Source: Alligator mississippiensis
Taxonomy: Eukaryota > Chordata > Crocodylia > Alligatoridae
Direction: 5' to 3'
DNA: 64,000 nucleotides
NCBI RefSeq assembly: GCF_030867095.1
Contig: NC_081831.1
Coordinates: 42,097,319 to 42,161,318, forward strand
The notes under the pieces were generated by a model that searched no databases, was not told the origin of the DNA, and worked only from the letters and a program-made list of their open reading frames with translations. Position 1 is the stretch's first letter, and each line of letters begins with the position of its first letter. Shown piece by piece: positions 32,325 through 44,230 of the stretch. The position numbers and the translations under genes are program-made.

Positions 32325-32400
32325 CAGTGAGAGCAGCCAATGAGCTCACGGCAGGGCGGGGAGGCTCTGTGGGAAGAGGACCTGATAGCCTAGTTCATTT
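32325..32400 (+). promoter_or_regulatory. Candidate distal promoter, possibly for SLC25A53
   Basis: A CCAAT box (32337-32341) lies 12 bases before a GC box GGGCGGGG (32354-32361), in unique-looking intergenic sequence. SLC25A53 has a splice acceptor just before its coding exon, so it needs an upstream first exon. This is the best promoter-like spot I noticed in the 9 kb upstream. The link is inference only. Confidence 0.3.
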
Positions 32401-33404
32401 CTCAGCAACTGCCAGTGACCAAAGGCAAGATTGCTTCCTGTCTGCAAGGGCAGAAGTAAAAGTGCAAGCAAGAGAGGGTGAGGGGGGATGCTGAAGGCAG
32501 GTGATGCTGCTACTGCAGGAGAAACAAGGTAAAATACTGGTATTTCTATTGGGGGGTTTCTCCCTGGCTTCAAGGACCTTCCCCCTTTTCCTCTCTCAAT
32601 TTCTTAAAGAAATTACCCTCTCCTGCTCTTTTATTTCATACAAACTTCCTGGGGATGCTTCTTTTAAAACCTGAAAAACTGCCCTGATTTCTGATTGGCA
32701 CTTTCCACTCTGATGCTTTAGTACATAAAATTTCTACTAGTGCCTTAACCTTTGCCTGACCCTAGAGCAAGCTTCCACTTTTGGTGGCAGAGGTGCATTG
32801 CCAGATAGAGCATCGCAGATAAACAGCACAGCCCCTGCCCAGCTGAGGGAGTACGGTTGCTCCCTGTAGTTTTTTTTTTTGCTAGTGTAGGCTGTTTTAC
32901 ACCCAGACTGGAGATGTGGTCCTAAAGGGGGTTGCCAAGATTCTGTTGTCTTTGTCCTGGACTAATTTACTTCCTAATCAGAATGAGGGTAGGAACAGAT
33001 CACGTTTACCAATAACTCATCTGACTTGGATCACCCCTTGCCCACTCTCCCTTCCCCATGCTTTGGGTCTGTGACTGTTCCAGTTTACTCTAAAAGGAGA
33101 TCACTTCTCGGTCTCTTGTGGGCTAAGATGAAGTGTAGTTGCACTGGTCTCATACCTGAGCCAAAATGGATTTAAGTGTATTGGAAGGTGCACCCTGGTC
33201 CAAATATAGACAGGACTCCTTCCGAAAGCCTTATAGTTGGCTTCCACTGGCCAGTTTCCAGTGGGAGGATCTCAGCTACGCACTGACTATGGAAACGGGG
33301 GAGTCCTCCCTAGCTTGCTCCTGTGCCCACTGGCTGGGGATATCTGACCCCAAACCTCCAGGCTTGGGCCTGCCTGTAGAAGAATGCTTGCCAATGGATT
33401 TGGA

Positions 33405-33540
33405 AGTATCTGAAGCCCCAGGCTGAAAAGTCTGGGGTGGAGGATACTTGCCAGTTGCAGCATCACATGTGGTGTTAAAAGATTGAGCCTTGTTTAATCA
33501 AAAGGATTTGGACCTGATCTGGCTAATTTGACCTGGAACA
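33405..33540 (+). repeat. Direct-repeat pair, copy 1
   Basis: Shares tatctgaagnccca, cttgccagttg/ttgtcagttg, catggtgtt-like and gatntggctantttgacctg blocks, in the same order, with 35768-35945. The two copies are 2.36 kb apart in the same orientation. Confidence 0.55.
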
Positions 33541-35767
33541 TGAAAACATTTCCAAAATACATTTAAAAAACAAAAAAAAAGAAAGGGGAAAAAGAGGATG
33601 TACACTGAGAAGTGTGAGAATGGCACTGGGTGGAGCCATACTCCAGCATTTTCTCGATCAACTGTGCCCAGCTTACTGCAAACGAAAAAGGTTTTTTTCC
33701 CCCAGCCACACCTTTCTTTGTCCATCCCCCCTCCTTCTCCACCATGCCTTTCTGCCTGGGATCTGAGTCAGTTTACCACAGGTACAAAATCTGGGTACAA
33801 AATCTACTTTCTTTTTCCTTTTTGCATTTCATAAGCAATAACAGCATTGCGAAATGAGCTGTGCAAAGCAGTTACTTGCAGCTAAGAACAAAAGGGCTCC
33901 CTGAAGTCTGCCCTAAATTACAGCTTTGCAGTCCTAGTCTCCTGCTGGTTTTGCTGAGGGCCTCTAGTCCCATAACGACCCCCTTCCCCTGCATTTCAGT
34001 GAGGCTGGTCATGTGTATTCACAGGAGCAGGGCTAGAGCAATTGTATCGTGGATACACATCACATGTACCAGCGTATTTGGGTCTAACAAAAAGACCTGG
34101 GTGAATAATTCTGACAGTGAATGGGATGTGGGGCTCCCTTCTGCATAGCTACTGACTTATTCCCACTGAACAAAACTATGGAGTAAGAAGGTGCCATTTT
34201 GACAGTGATTGTCCAAAGCAGAGATGCTTCTCAAGGCCTGCTTAGAGATTTTCTTACTAGGAGTCCCTGGCTCTCAAGCATGAGGTGAGCCTCACTCCAC
34301 CAGAAAAGAGAGGTTTGTGGCCCCATTGGCTTAGCATGAAAGCTCTGTTTAAACATGATGGTTTGCCACAAGATGTTTGAACAGTCTCCATGCTCAGTGC
34401 TGAAGTGCTGTGCTATGACTTCCTCCCCACCCCTAGCACTACATGAAGCTTTGAGCACTGTTCACCACAGATAAAGGAAGTGCTTATCAGCAGAGCCTTT
34501 TGCTTGCTTTAGTCTGAACTTTGCTGGACACAAAGGAAAGTTCACATCGTGCCAAGCTCTGACCTGAGGTAACTTCCATTGACTGCAGAGTGGCAGCAGG
34601 GGTGAGTTTTGCCCTTGATGCTAACTCCTGTTATTACCCATGTATCGTTCTGACCCTGATTTAGTCATTGTAGCAGCCACTGCTTATGAAGGGTTTGTCT
34701 TGTTTTTTAAAACCACCTATAACTGAGCACTCCCTTCCTTCTCATCCTCCCCCACCTCGTCATGCTCAGCTTTGCTTTTGTGCTGCAGTGGGGTGGGCTG
34801 CTTTCCCTGCTATGCCCTCAATCCTACCCCTGGGGGCATGGGCAAATGAAGAGGTGTGAAGGCATCCATGCCCTGCACTTCACCATCAGCAGGGGAGAAG
34901 AGATAGGAAACTAGATGACAGCTGAGAACAATGGAGCTCAGGATGTGGGAGAGTAGAGCTGTCTGGGGCATGATGGTTCCCAAGGCCGTAGCTGATATGA
35001 GGGGACCCCCTAGCAAAGCAGGCTTGTCTCCCTGCTGGCCTCATTTGCATTTGATATGCGAGGGACTGGTCAACCCCTTGTGTCGGTAACCTGTTTGTAG
35101 CCCTCCCCACCTGCCAACTACACAGGAGTGGGGCAGGCAGCCACTGATGTCACCTGGGACAGCACTGGCCTTTCCAGTGGGCTGAAGCCAGCAGAGTGGC
35201 ACTGATGTTGCTGTGAGCTGATCCACACTAATTTATGTAAAAGGGACCCTGGGGGAGACTGCCCTCATCCACCCTGTATGCAGCACCCAGGCAGACCCCT
35301 GGCCATATGCACAGAAGTGACCATATGCAGCGGCTTCCTCCCTGGGGGAAGCTCCCTCAGGACCTGCCTCTCCCCAGCCAGGTTGTTTACACTGCTGTAG
35401 AGGAGGTGTAATCCCACCTAGATCAGAAACAAGAGTGTTAGACCCTAGTTTTTTTTTCCCCAAGGCACAAACAAGGTAAAGGGCAAATGGGTTGTGTATG
35501 TAGTGAAGAATATACCTGAGGCCTTTAACCCGCTGCTGCTACTCTTGCAGGTTAGCACTGCTGGAGCCAGCTGGAAAAAGGCTCAGCATCGTAGCCCTGG
35601 TCTACATGACACTGTAGGCAGCACAGCTTATGGTGGGGAGGGACTGAAAAGATCACACCCCCTCACTAGCAAAACCCCTGGTATGGATACAGCCATGACC
35701 ACAGGACATGGCTTCTGTTAACTTAGCTTGTATTGTCTGCAGAGGTGGGGTAGCTATTCTGGCAGAA

Positions 35768-35945
35768 ATATCTGAAGTCCCAGGGTGATAGGTCTAGGAC
35801 AGAGAATTGTTTGTCAGTTGTAGCACCATACATGGTGTTTAGCATAATTGAGTTCTGCTTGCTCAATCAATGTGGTTTTCGGAACGATTGAGTTCTGCTC
35901 AATCGATATGATTCGGAACTGATTTGGCTAGTTTGACCTGGAACT
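35768..35945 (+). repeat. Direct-repeat pair, copy 2
   Basis: Second copy of the sequence at 33405-33540. It is longer because of an internal doubled segment (gattgagttctgct and similar, about 35845-35910). Confidence 0.55.
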
Positions 35946-36375
35946 TACTCTATCCATTCATCTATCCATTCTTCTTAGCAAGAAGTGGAATATAGCTTTT
36001 TCCAGGCCTTGTGGTTTTTCTGCAGGTTTTGATGAGACATGGGCAGATGCACTGTTTACCTGCACTGAAATGATGAAGGCCTTTCCCTAAGAAGATCCCT
36101 GGTTCACTTAGTGACCCAAGACCAAGCACCCCTGTGGGTTTACCAGCACAACTCCACAGACCCTAATCTGTTGTAATTGATTCTGCCAAAGCTGAATTTA
36201 GCTTTACTATTTACTATTTACTTTAATAGTGAAACTGAAAGTTAAGTTTGACCCTTGGAAACCTGCTGAAGAGAGAGGAGGCAAGAAAGCTCTGGAGGGC
36301 CCATGTCTCCCTGGAAGTGGAGCCTAGGGTCAGGATATATGAGAGGAGCCAGTTGCACCTACAGACCCCAGATCG

Positions 36376-36895
36376 TAGATTCATAGGACTGGAAGGGAAC
36401 CTGAAGGATCATCAGGTCCAGCCCCCTGCATGAGCAGGAAAGACATCTGGGGTCAGGTGACCCCAGCCAGGTGACCACCCAGTCTTCTTTTGAAAACCTC
36501 TAGGGTAGGTGATTGCACCACCTCTGGGGGGAATTTGTTCCATAGTTTGGACACCCTAGTTGTGAAGAAGGTTTTCCTAATGTTCAGCCTGAAACTATCT
36601 TCCAGGAGTTTGTGGCCATTGTTTCTAGTTTTCCCCCAGGGTGCCCTGGTGAACAGTTGTTCACTGAGCCCCTGATGTACGCCTCTGATATAGAGGTAAG
36701 CCACAATCAAGTCCCCACTCAGCCTTCTTTTCTTTAGGCTGAAGAGTCCGAGATCCTTCAGCATCTCCTCATATGGCCACTTGTTCTGTGTCCAAATAGG
36801 AACACTGGCACTGAGCTCCCTGAGTCCCCCTTCTGCTGTGCACACTGGTTGTGTCCTGTTCCTCTGGTTTAGAAATAGCAGAGGTAACAAGGCAA
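36376..36895 (-). mobile_element. CR1 LINE 3' fragment
   Basis: The minus strand encodes the CR1 ORF2 C-terminus (GLFSLKKRRLSGDL, TRNNGHKLLEDSF, then TLEVFKRRLGGHL) and the CR1 3' tail ending near 36376. Unrelated residues precede it beyond about 36800, so the copy is 5'-truncated. It is more diverged than those at 53912 and 62305. Confidence 0.85.
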
Positions 36896-38350
36896 ACGTT
36901 GGCAGCTCCAGTTAATTGAAAAAGCACCTTTCAACCTATCCCCACCTCTGCTCCCATAGCCATCCAGACTGACCCTGCTCCCTCCTGACTATCCCAGTGA
37001 CTGGTCATACATCAGTGTTGATCAAATGCCTGAATCAATGGACTTGGTCTAGGGGGAAAGGACTCGTTCCCTTATGCAGCGCTCCCTGAATGCTGCTGGG
37101 GAAAGGCCACACACCCAGATCTCATGTCTGAACCTTACACAGAGCCCCCACGATGACTCTGTCCTCATGGATCCATCCATAGCCATTGGTCAGTTTTCCT
37201 CTCATGTTCTTCCCAAACTAGTGAACAGCCGTAGCCGAAGGGAGAAGTTACAGGCCTGATATGAAGCTTAATAAAGTTAAAGGAGAGGCCCCCACTGACT
37301 TCCATGAGCTATGGTTGAGGCCCACACTGACTGGATGCACTCCAGTGAAAGGCTACAATCTTCCTGAGGCAGGAATCAAGTCCTGGAGTATACCTGCAGA
37401 GTAATCAGCTCAGGGGAGACTCTGGGATAGGTGGGGCCACCTATTTAATGCCACTTTTCAGACAGCTAATCACAGCAGTTCTGCAGGGCAGTCCATATAA
37501 CCCTCTGACTGGCAATCAAAGGTGTTGCACACATGTGGGTGCAATGGGGTTAGGCAGATCAGGGCATACAGGGAATCCAGGTGGCAATCCAGGAGGTCAT
37601 GGTGAGTCAACTCAGGGGCTTGTCTTTTTCTGGGGTGCATTAACAGTCAGTCCCTCCACTGCTCTAACACCAGCACAAGCTGCTTAAACCAATACAAGAG
37701 GCTTTCTTCAGAACTCATTGCTGCACTGTTTCTCCTTGTCTAGATGGAAAGGATTGTACACAGCCAAGTAGTGTGGGTTCATGGGCAGCAGTAAGACAGG
37801 TTTACAAAAAGCAACGTTTTATCAGGGTACCTGAGTTCTCCATAGAAAAGACCATGAGGCCACCTCTGGGGATGCTTCACTTGGATTGTTTGTGGGTGAT
37901 GGGCTGAGAGCGCATGGTCCAGCCCTGCTGGGAAAACCCATACAAAACTGGCCTTTTTCTAGCTTTGCCCCTAATATGGAACACAATTAAACGGTCTCTG
38001 AAACTGGTAAAAAAAGAAAAAAATCTGGGTCCCTCCTGTTGGAGAGCAGGGACAAAATAGGGCACTCAGTGAGAAAGCCAGGTTAAAATAGGCTGGACAG
38101 TGGAGAAAAAACCATCGGCCCTCCTCTAGAACAATGGTGAGATTCTTCCAGCACAGCCTGAGGTGTGGATCCTGTTTGAGAAGGGACAGATTCATGCGAG
38201 CTAGTGTTCTAGTTTAGCATAAACTGATCAGCCACAGTGACACCTATGCAGCTGGGAAATGACCTCAGGTCCCTCAGCCTATCGCCTCATTACAAATTAT
38301 TTTAGGTTTTTTTCTACCTGATCCTAGTGGCTAAAAGAGGAGGTCCCAGA

Positions 38351-39259
38351 ATGGGAGAGAGAGCTGGGATTCAGTGTGGAGACTCCAAGAATGGAAAGGA
38401 GGTAGAGAAAGGATGGAGCTTCTGGAGTTACCACCATGGGGCCCTCTCCAGCTTCCTGTCCATCCTGGCGACATTTCCCATCCACAAGACTATCTTCCGC
38501 CAGCAGATCCATGCTTTCTCCATCCACAAAGCAGTATGCCAGCTGCACCGTGAGGGCCTCTGCTGCCTCTACCGGGGCATTTTACCACCACTCATGTCCA
38601 AGACGCTGCAGGGAACCCTGATGTTTGGCACCTACGACAGCTTCCTCAGTTTCCTCTCCAGCAACACATCCGACTCCTACATGCTGCCACAGCGGTGGGC
38701 AGCAGGCTTCTTCTCTGGCTCAATGGAGGCCTTGGTCCTGAATCCCTTTGAACGGGTCCAGAACATCCTGCAGGATGGACGGAAAAACAGCAGGTTCCCA
38801 AATACCCACAGCATTCTGCAGGAATTCAACTCCTATGGCCTGAAGGCAAGGCTTGTCATAGGCTACTACCGGGGCCTTGGCCCCGTTCTGCTGCGGAACA
38901 GCCTGGGTAGCGCCCTGTACTTCTCCTTCAAGGACCCCCTCCGTGACAGCCTGTCCAACAAAGGTCTGCCAAGCTGGCTGCCTGCCTTGGTGTCTGGCAG
39001 TGTCAATGGGACCTTGACCAGCCTCATGTTGTACCCTCTGACCGTTCTCATTGCCAACATGCAGTCACAGGTTGGGGGGCACGAGGTCCTCAGCCTGTGG
39101 AAGTCTATGCAGTCTGTCTGGCAATCGCGTGGGAGGAAGCTAACCCTTCTATACCGGGGTGGGTCCCTGCTTGTCCTGCGGGCATGTCCAACATGGGGCA
39201 TCACCACTGCCATCCATGACTTCCTGACAGAAAATGCTGGGCGTGACAGGAGAGGCTAG
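38351..39259 (+). CDS. SLC25A53: SLC25A53, orphan mitochondrial carrier family member (single coding exon)
   Basis: Encodes 302 residues (human about 307). Mitochondrial carriers sit in the inner membrane as three repeats of about 100 residues with six helices; the substrate of SLC25A53 is unknown. The three repeat-start motifs are visible but degenerate: FPIHK (about 42-46), NPFERVQ (131-137) and YPLTVL (228-233). Segments such as RQQIHA, SKTLQGTL, FGTYDS, FERVQN, LQDGRK, EFNSYGL, LRNSLGSALYFSFKDP and YRGGSL match the human protein as I recall it. The start is ATG at 38351 (MGERAG; human begins MGEQ). The frame is open to 38327, but that codon is GTG and adjoins a splice acceptor (ctag ending 38327), so 5' UTR exons probably lie upstream. 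The stop is TAG 39257-39259. No break is seen. Confidence 0.95.
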   Translation: MGERAGIQCGDSKNGKEVEKGWSFWSYHHGALSSFLSILATFPIHKTIFRQQIHAFSIHKAVCQLHREGLCCLYRGILPPLMSKTLQGTLMFGTYDSFLSFLSSNTSDSYMLPQRWAAGFFSGSMEALVLNPFERVQNILQDGRKNSRFPNTHSILQEFNSYGLKARLVIGYYRGLGPVLLRNSLGSALYFSFKDPLRDSLSNKGLPSWLPALVSGSVNGTLTSLMLYPLTVLIANMQSQVGGHEVLSLWKSMQSVWQSRGRKLTLLYRGGSLLVLRACPTWGITTAIHDFLTENAGRDRRG

Positions 39260-39363
39260 TCATAAGCCTAGCGTTTCGCAGACCCTGTACAGGCACTGAG
39301 GGCCTGGTGCCTCAGTCTGGCTGATACCAGCCTGTTTGCAAAGAGGCCCTGAAATTTGCAGTC

Positions 39364-39369
39364 AATAAA
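39364..39369 (+). terminator. SLC25A53: SLC25A53 polyadenylation signal AATAAA
   Basis: AATAAA lies 105 bases after the SLC25A53 stop codon, giving a short 3' UTR ending near 39390. Confidence 0.75.
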
Positions 39370-39389
39370 ACCTTTTAACTTACAAACTT

Positions 39390-40059
39390 AACTTTCAATT
39401 GATAAAAGAAAGATCACACTGTCAGTACCACCAAAGAGAAGCTCAGGGAAAACTACTGCTCTAACCAGTCTGAAGGTGGCTTATTCAGCAATAGCCCAGC
39501 CATGAGTGTTTTAGGGGCTGTGGTCAAACTGAGCAAACCACTCAAGCTACTTACAGCCCAGCTTCAGCAGGTTCTCCCTGAGCTGGCTGTGGTCTAGCAG
39601 TCAGGGTATAGGAGAGAGGCAAGTGATTGCTGGTTTGTCCCCAGTTGTGCTACTGAATGAGTGTAACCTAAAACTAAGCATCTGACCTCTCCATGCCTTG
39701 GTTTCCCTGTTTGTAAAACATGGGGATAATGGTTTTTCCCAAATAAACTGCTTTGAGACCTGTGGGTGCAAAGTGCAGAAATCTTAATTATTGTAAGACC
39801 TGAATCTGGATTGGCCAGATATCCTAATCCTTTGAGCCATATGCTATAACTGTCACACACCTGAGAGCCACACATATGATAGATTTGGGTGAGGACAGTG
39901 CATGCAAGACAAGTTGCTACCATGGGAGGACAGGACGCAAGTTTGGCAATTGCTGTTGTCGGGGTAGATGGACATGGCTCACAACTCTCTTTCAAACTGC
40001 CTGGGAGCCTTTTGTGGCTGGCAAGCTGTGGTGTGACCACCCCCAGCCATCAGTTAAAC
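39390..40059. other. Intergenic after SLC25A53
   Basis: No gene or named repeat recognised. Confidence 0.5.
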
Positions 40060-41146
40060 CAGGGGTGGGCAAAATACAGCCTGCGGGCCAGATCCGGCCC
40101 ACAAGGCCATTCTGTCCAGCCCGTGGGGCCCCTAAAAATTTTGGAAAATTTATATTTATCTGCCTTTGGTTCCTGTGATTTTTCACAAGACCCAAGGGCA
40201 GTAGGACCCAGGGGAAGCCCAGCAGGCTCCCACAATGGCAGGGCCCACCTGGCCCCGCCCCCCCAGCCAGAAGCCCCAGGCTGCCGCAGGTAAGGGGAAA
40301 GGGAAGGGGAGGACCCTGAGCAGGGAAGGAGCTCAGGGAAAAGTGACCTGGGGAAAAGCTGAGCGCAGGGAGGAAAAGTGGCCTCCCCTGCCCAGTGGCC
40401 GGTGCCCAGTGCTGCAGCTGCTCACAGCCCACGGGCTGCCTGTGCCTGCTCCAGACAGCCCCGTGCAGGCTACAAGCAGCTGCAGTATGGGGCGCCAGCC
40501 ACGGGGTGGGCAAGGGGCTGCTCCCCTCCCCCTTCCCCTTCCCCCTGGCGCTCAGCACCACCTTGTAACCCAGCCCCACTGCCAGCCTGGGCCCCACGCT
40601 GGCTCTGGGCTCGCCCATCAGGGCTGTGCATGGTGACAGCAGCTGCAGCCTCCCCCCGCTTGCCGCACCGGGCAGTGTTTGCCACTGCCACCTCTGGGCT
40701 GCCCAGCATGCAAGCTCCAGGTGGGCAGCAGCAGGGGGTTGAGGCTGTGCTCTGCCCCCTGCCTGTACTGTGGGGCTGGAGGGCACTGGGAGTGAGCAGG
40801 TGCGGGAGCCAGCGGAAGCACTGGTGTCAGTGCCAGCAGGGCCCAGAGCATGGTGGCAGGAGTGCAGGGTCCCAGCCGGCAGGGCCTCTATGGAGCCAGG
40901 TTAGCTCCCCCCTCTCTCTGCTGGTGCAGCCCAGCCTGGCTTCACAGACCCCTCCCAGCCTGTGCCCCACTTTGGGCCCCACCAGTGCTGGCCCTGGGAC
41001 ATTGGTCCCAAGATATTGGGACATTGGTCCCAAAGTGGTGACCAGTGGGCGGGGCACCTGTTAAGAGGCGGGGCTACCCATGCAGCCCTCAACAGCCTGC
41101 CAAAGCTGGGTAAGTGGCCCTCCGCCCAAAATAGTTGCCCGCCCCT
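40060..41146 (+). mobile_element. hAT-like element (family A), 1.09 kb with GC-rich core
   Basis: Left end CAGGGGTGGGCAAAATACAG and right end AGTTGCCCGCCCCTG are inverted. Flanks agttaaac and agttgtgt share four of eight bases. The core is GC-rich with many CCCAGCC-type words. Frames inside it are not genes. Confidence 0.75.
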
Positions 41147-42142
41147 GAGTTGTGTTCTGTAGGCCAACTTACGTCTCTTGAGATGTCTCCATTACTTGTT
41201 AAGCATCCACCTGAACTAAGTGTTAGGAGCCCAAACCTGCCCTGGGATTTTGTGTGCATGGCCTCCAGTTAGCCTTGTTGCTGAAGGATGGAGAAGAGCT
41301 ATCCCTTTAGCCAAGAGGGTATAGGCTAAGGTTGCAGAGCTCAGCAACACAGTTCAGCAGCCAGAGGAGCTGTGGGAAGCAGCCTGCTTTGAGGTAAGCA
41401 GTGAGGCAGGTGGAGGTGTCTCAGGCTGACCTCCCTAAGAAGCAGTGGCTTAGACTCCTTCGGTGAAATCTGGCCCCATTGAAGTCAAGGAGGGTTTTAA
41501 GGCCTGGACTTCACACCCAGTTTTACTCCACTTAACACTCCTCCTCAAATGGTCCTAGTGGCCACAGCATCCTCTTCCCCAGATATTTGTTAGAGATTGT
41601 CCCTCAGAGCATCTTGCCTTCTAGTGCCCCTTCTGCATAAATTAGGGGTTTGCCATGCTCCTCACTTGCACAATGATAGTGTGTTTTAAGGAACAAAATC
41701 TCTCAGGAAGGCGCTGGCAGGAATGCAGTCCTGGAAAACTAAATCCCTCCCTGCTACCAGACAGGATGGTGAAGCATCTGTCACAACACCCAGTACACTC
41801 CCACGGATGCAAAAATACTGTTATTTTTGCACAGCAGTCTGTATTTCCCAAGCAGCCTACACTGAAAAGGAGAAGTCACCAAAAAAAGAAACCGGAGTCA
41901 AAGCAGATTCTCCAAGTAGAAGCCTCCAGAGCCAGTGTCACTGTCGCTCTTCACAAAGTAAAGGGTTGGGTTCGGCCTATATTCACCAGGTCCCTGTTAA
42001 GTGTCTTCAGATCAAGTGAGCAGCGGAGAAAAAAAGCAAGCCATTAAAGCATGGAGTTTATGATAATTCTACTTAGCTCCTTCTTCTTTTAAGTCAAAAC
42101 TGCAGTGACATCAGGATATGTTGATACCAGGTCCCTGGCATG
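41147..42142. other. Intergenic, nothing recognised
   Basis: Unique-looking sequence between two hAT-like copies. The open frame at 41655-42047 shows no known motif. Confidence 0.5.
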
Positions 42143-42150
42143 TTCTAGGA

Positions 42151-42315
42151 CAGGGGTGGGCAATTATTTCGGGCGGAGGGCTGCTTACTGAGTTTTGGCA
42201 AGCCATTGAGGGCCACATGACAGGCAGCCAGGGGCAGATAAATATTAATTTTCTAATTTTTTTAGGGGCCCCGTGGGCCGCATCTGGCCCACGGGCCACA
42301 TTTTGCCCATCCCTG
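42151..42315 (+). mobile_element. Short hAT-like element (family A), 165 bp
   Basis: Ends CAGGGGTGGGCAATTA and TTTTGCCCATCCCTG are inverted. A perfect 8-bp target duplication, ttctagga, lies at 42143-42150 and 42316-42323. This is a miniature form of the family at 40060. Confidence 0.92.
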
Positions 42316-43640
42316 TTCTAGGAGGAGATTTCTGTGCTTGAGAGCAACCAGGGGTAGGGTGACCATACATCCTGATTTGGCTGGGACAGTCCCATTTTTC
42401 ATAGGCCATCCTGGCGTCCCAGCCAGTTGAGAATTCAGACAAAAGTCCTAGAATCACAGGGGTGCAGGGCACAGTTCAGCAGAGATGCCAGGCAGGTGGG
42501 TAGACAGGCACTGCTGCTGCCACCTGCATGTGTCCAGCCCAGCTCCTGAGCAGCAGCTGGAAGCAAGAGATGGGTTGGGCTGAGCACTGTTCTTCCTGCC
42601 TGGGGCAAGGATAGAGTGGGGTGGGGTGGGCGGAAGGCACTGCTGTGAGCACAGGCAGCTCACATGTGTGCACGTGTGCATATGCATGTGTATGCCTGTG
42701 TGTGTGGCACTCTCCGATCACAGTGCCCAGGGCAGACACACACATAGCCCACCACTAAGGCTGGCATTGTTCAGCAGACAAGTTCATCCCGCCAGATTCT
42801 TTTCTCAGTGCGGAGAGAGTGTCCTACCAGTTAGAACAGGCTTGTCCAACATACGGCCCGCAGGCCGCCATGCAGCCTGCCAAGGCATTTTCTGTGGCCC
42901 GCAGTGCTGCGACGGGAAACGAAAGTAAACACGGTTTACTTTCATTCCCGTCCCTTGTCCCTCCCCTAGCCCCTCAGCAGCTTCCTAATGGCTGCTGAAG
43001 GGCTGGGGAAGAGACAAGGTTCCCACACGCACAGCATCAGCTTGACGTTGCCGACGTGGTGCATGTGGGAAGAGGAGTGCAAACCCAGCACCACATGGGG
43101 AAGCCACTGCTTCCTGGCCCGAGCAACTCGCCACTCCCCACCCACAGGCGAGAGACAGCCCAGCTTGGCCGCCCAGCCCCAGGTCGCTGGTAGAAGTGGA
43201 GCAGCATGGGCAGGTGCCTCCTCCCGCCATGCTGTCAGCATTGGCCGGGCAGCGCAGGGCTTGGGCAGAGCCTGAGCTCGCTGCGCCCCGAGGTGCTGCC
43301 CGGCCACGGCTCTGGCTCCCTCCAGCCCAGCGCGGCGTGGTGACGAGGACCCATGGAGGCGGCACGGTGGCCAGGCTTGCCCTTGTCGTCTGCCTCTGCC
43401 GCCTCCTGCCCGGCCGGGGTGTTGCAGGTAGGGCTAGGCCAGGCCAGGGCCGGGGTCGGGGTCGGGGTAGGGGCGGGAAGACGGCGCCTCCCCTGGGGCC
43501 GGGCTGGTGACTGTGGGCTCCCGGCACCTGTGTGCATGGGGGGGGGTCCCTGTCTTTCAGAGGGGAGGGAGACTCAGGACAAGGGTTGTGCCCTGAATTG
43601 CTCCGCTCTGCCTCAAATAACTGCCCACCCCGGTCTAGAT

Positions 43641-43931
43641 CAGTGATTCTCAACCTTTCTTGTACCAGGACCCATTTGTAAATATAGATGGTCAGTCCCG
43701 ACCCAGTGTCCCTCACTGCTCCTACCTCCAGACCCCAGTGCCCCAGTGTGTGGGGCATGGGGGAGCCCCAAGTAGCCCCTTGCAGCTGGAACTCTGCCAG
43801 CCCACAAGAGAAAAGCCAGTTATATGTTTTTCTCCTTTAAAGGAGAACCCATTTTTAAAGTTTGCTCGTGACCCTTTCATATATTCTTGAGACCTACTTT
43901 TGGGTCGTGACCCATGTTTTGAGAAACGCTG
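43641..43931. mobile_element. Charlie/MER5-like hAT element nested in the 42837-44460 element
   Basis: Left end CAGTGATTCTCAACCTTT and right end TTTTGAGAAACGCTG are inverted, as in Charlie-type hAT elements. Flanks gtctagat (43633-43640) and gcctagat (43932-43939) match at 7 of 8. It is 291 bp. Confidence 0.85.
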
Positions 43932-44230
43932 GCCTAGATCATGCCTGACCAGTGCTGTCCAACATCTTTTTGAACACCTCCTACGATGGAGAGTCAACAA
44001 CTTCCCTAGGCAGTCTGTTCCGCTCCCTCACTGTTCTAACCTCTGTGAACGAGGGCTGGTACTGGAAATACAGCGAGGTTTTCAGGCTCTGTTCTGTGCC
44101 TTGTCAGTTAACACATGGACAAAAAGAAAAGCAGAAGAGGTTTTCTCTTTAATTTCTACCTCCTCCCATTGGCAAGAAACTGTTGGAAATTTGTTCCCAA
44201 GGTCTTGTTTGACTGGTGGCAGGATGCCTG
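43932..44230 (-). mobile_element. CR1-like 3' fragment nested in a hAT element
   Basis: On the minus strand the stretch resembles the CR1 ORF2 C-terminal region (blocks equivalent to LEEAA and NKFPTVSC, and the doubled NDGE-type wording around 43985-44040). It is short and diverged; similarity was judged by eye. Confidence 0.5.

Larger units (their letters stand above)
29516..38326. other. Intergenic between PRPS1 and SLC25A53 (may include SLC25A53 5' exons)
   Basis: Contains a repeat fragment (30886), the direct-repeat pair (33405 and 35768), a CR1 fragment (36376) and a candidate promoter near 32340. No coding region is convincing; the open frame at 33166-33426 matches nothing I know. Confidence 0.6.

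Noticed and set aside
33166-33426. 86-codon frame beginning MDLSVLEGAP.
   Set aside because: No recognisable domain, no splice context and partial overlap with a direct repeat.
38327-38350. Extended N-terminus of SLC25A53.
   Set aside because: The first codon is GTG and overlaps a splice acceptor. ATG at 38351 gives an N-terminus like the human protein.
38866-39213. 115-codon minus-strand frame.
   Set aside because: It is the antisense shadow of the SLC25A53 coding exon.
40235-41064. Frames of 130-260 codons on both strands.
   Set aside because: They lie wholly inside the GC-rich core of the hAT-like element at 40060-41146.
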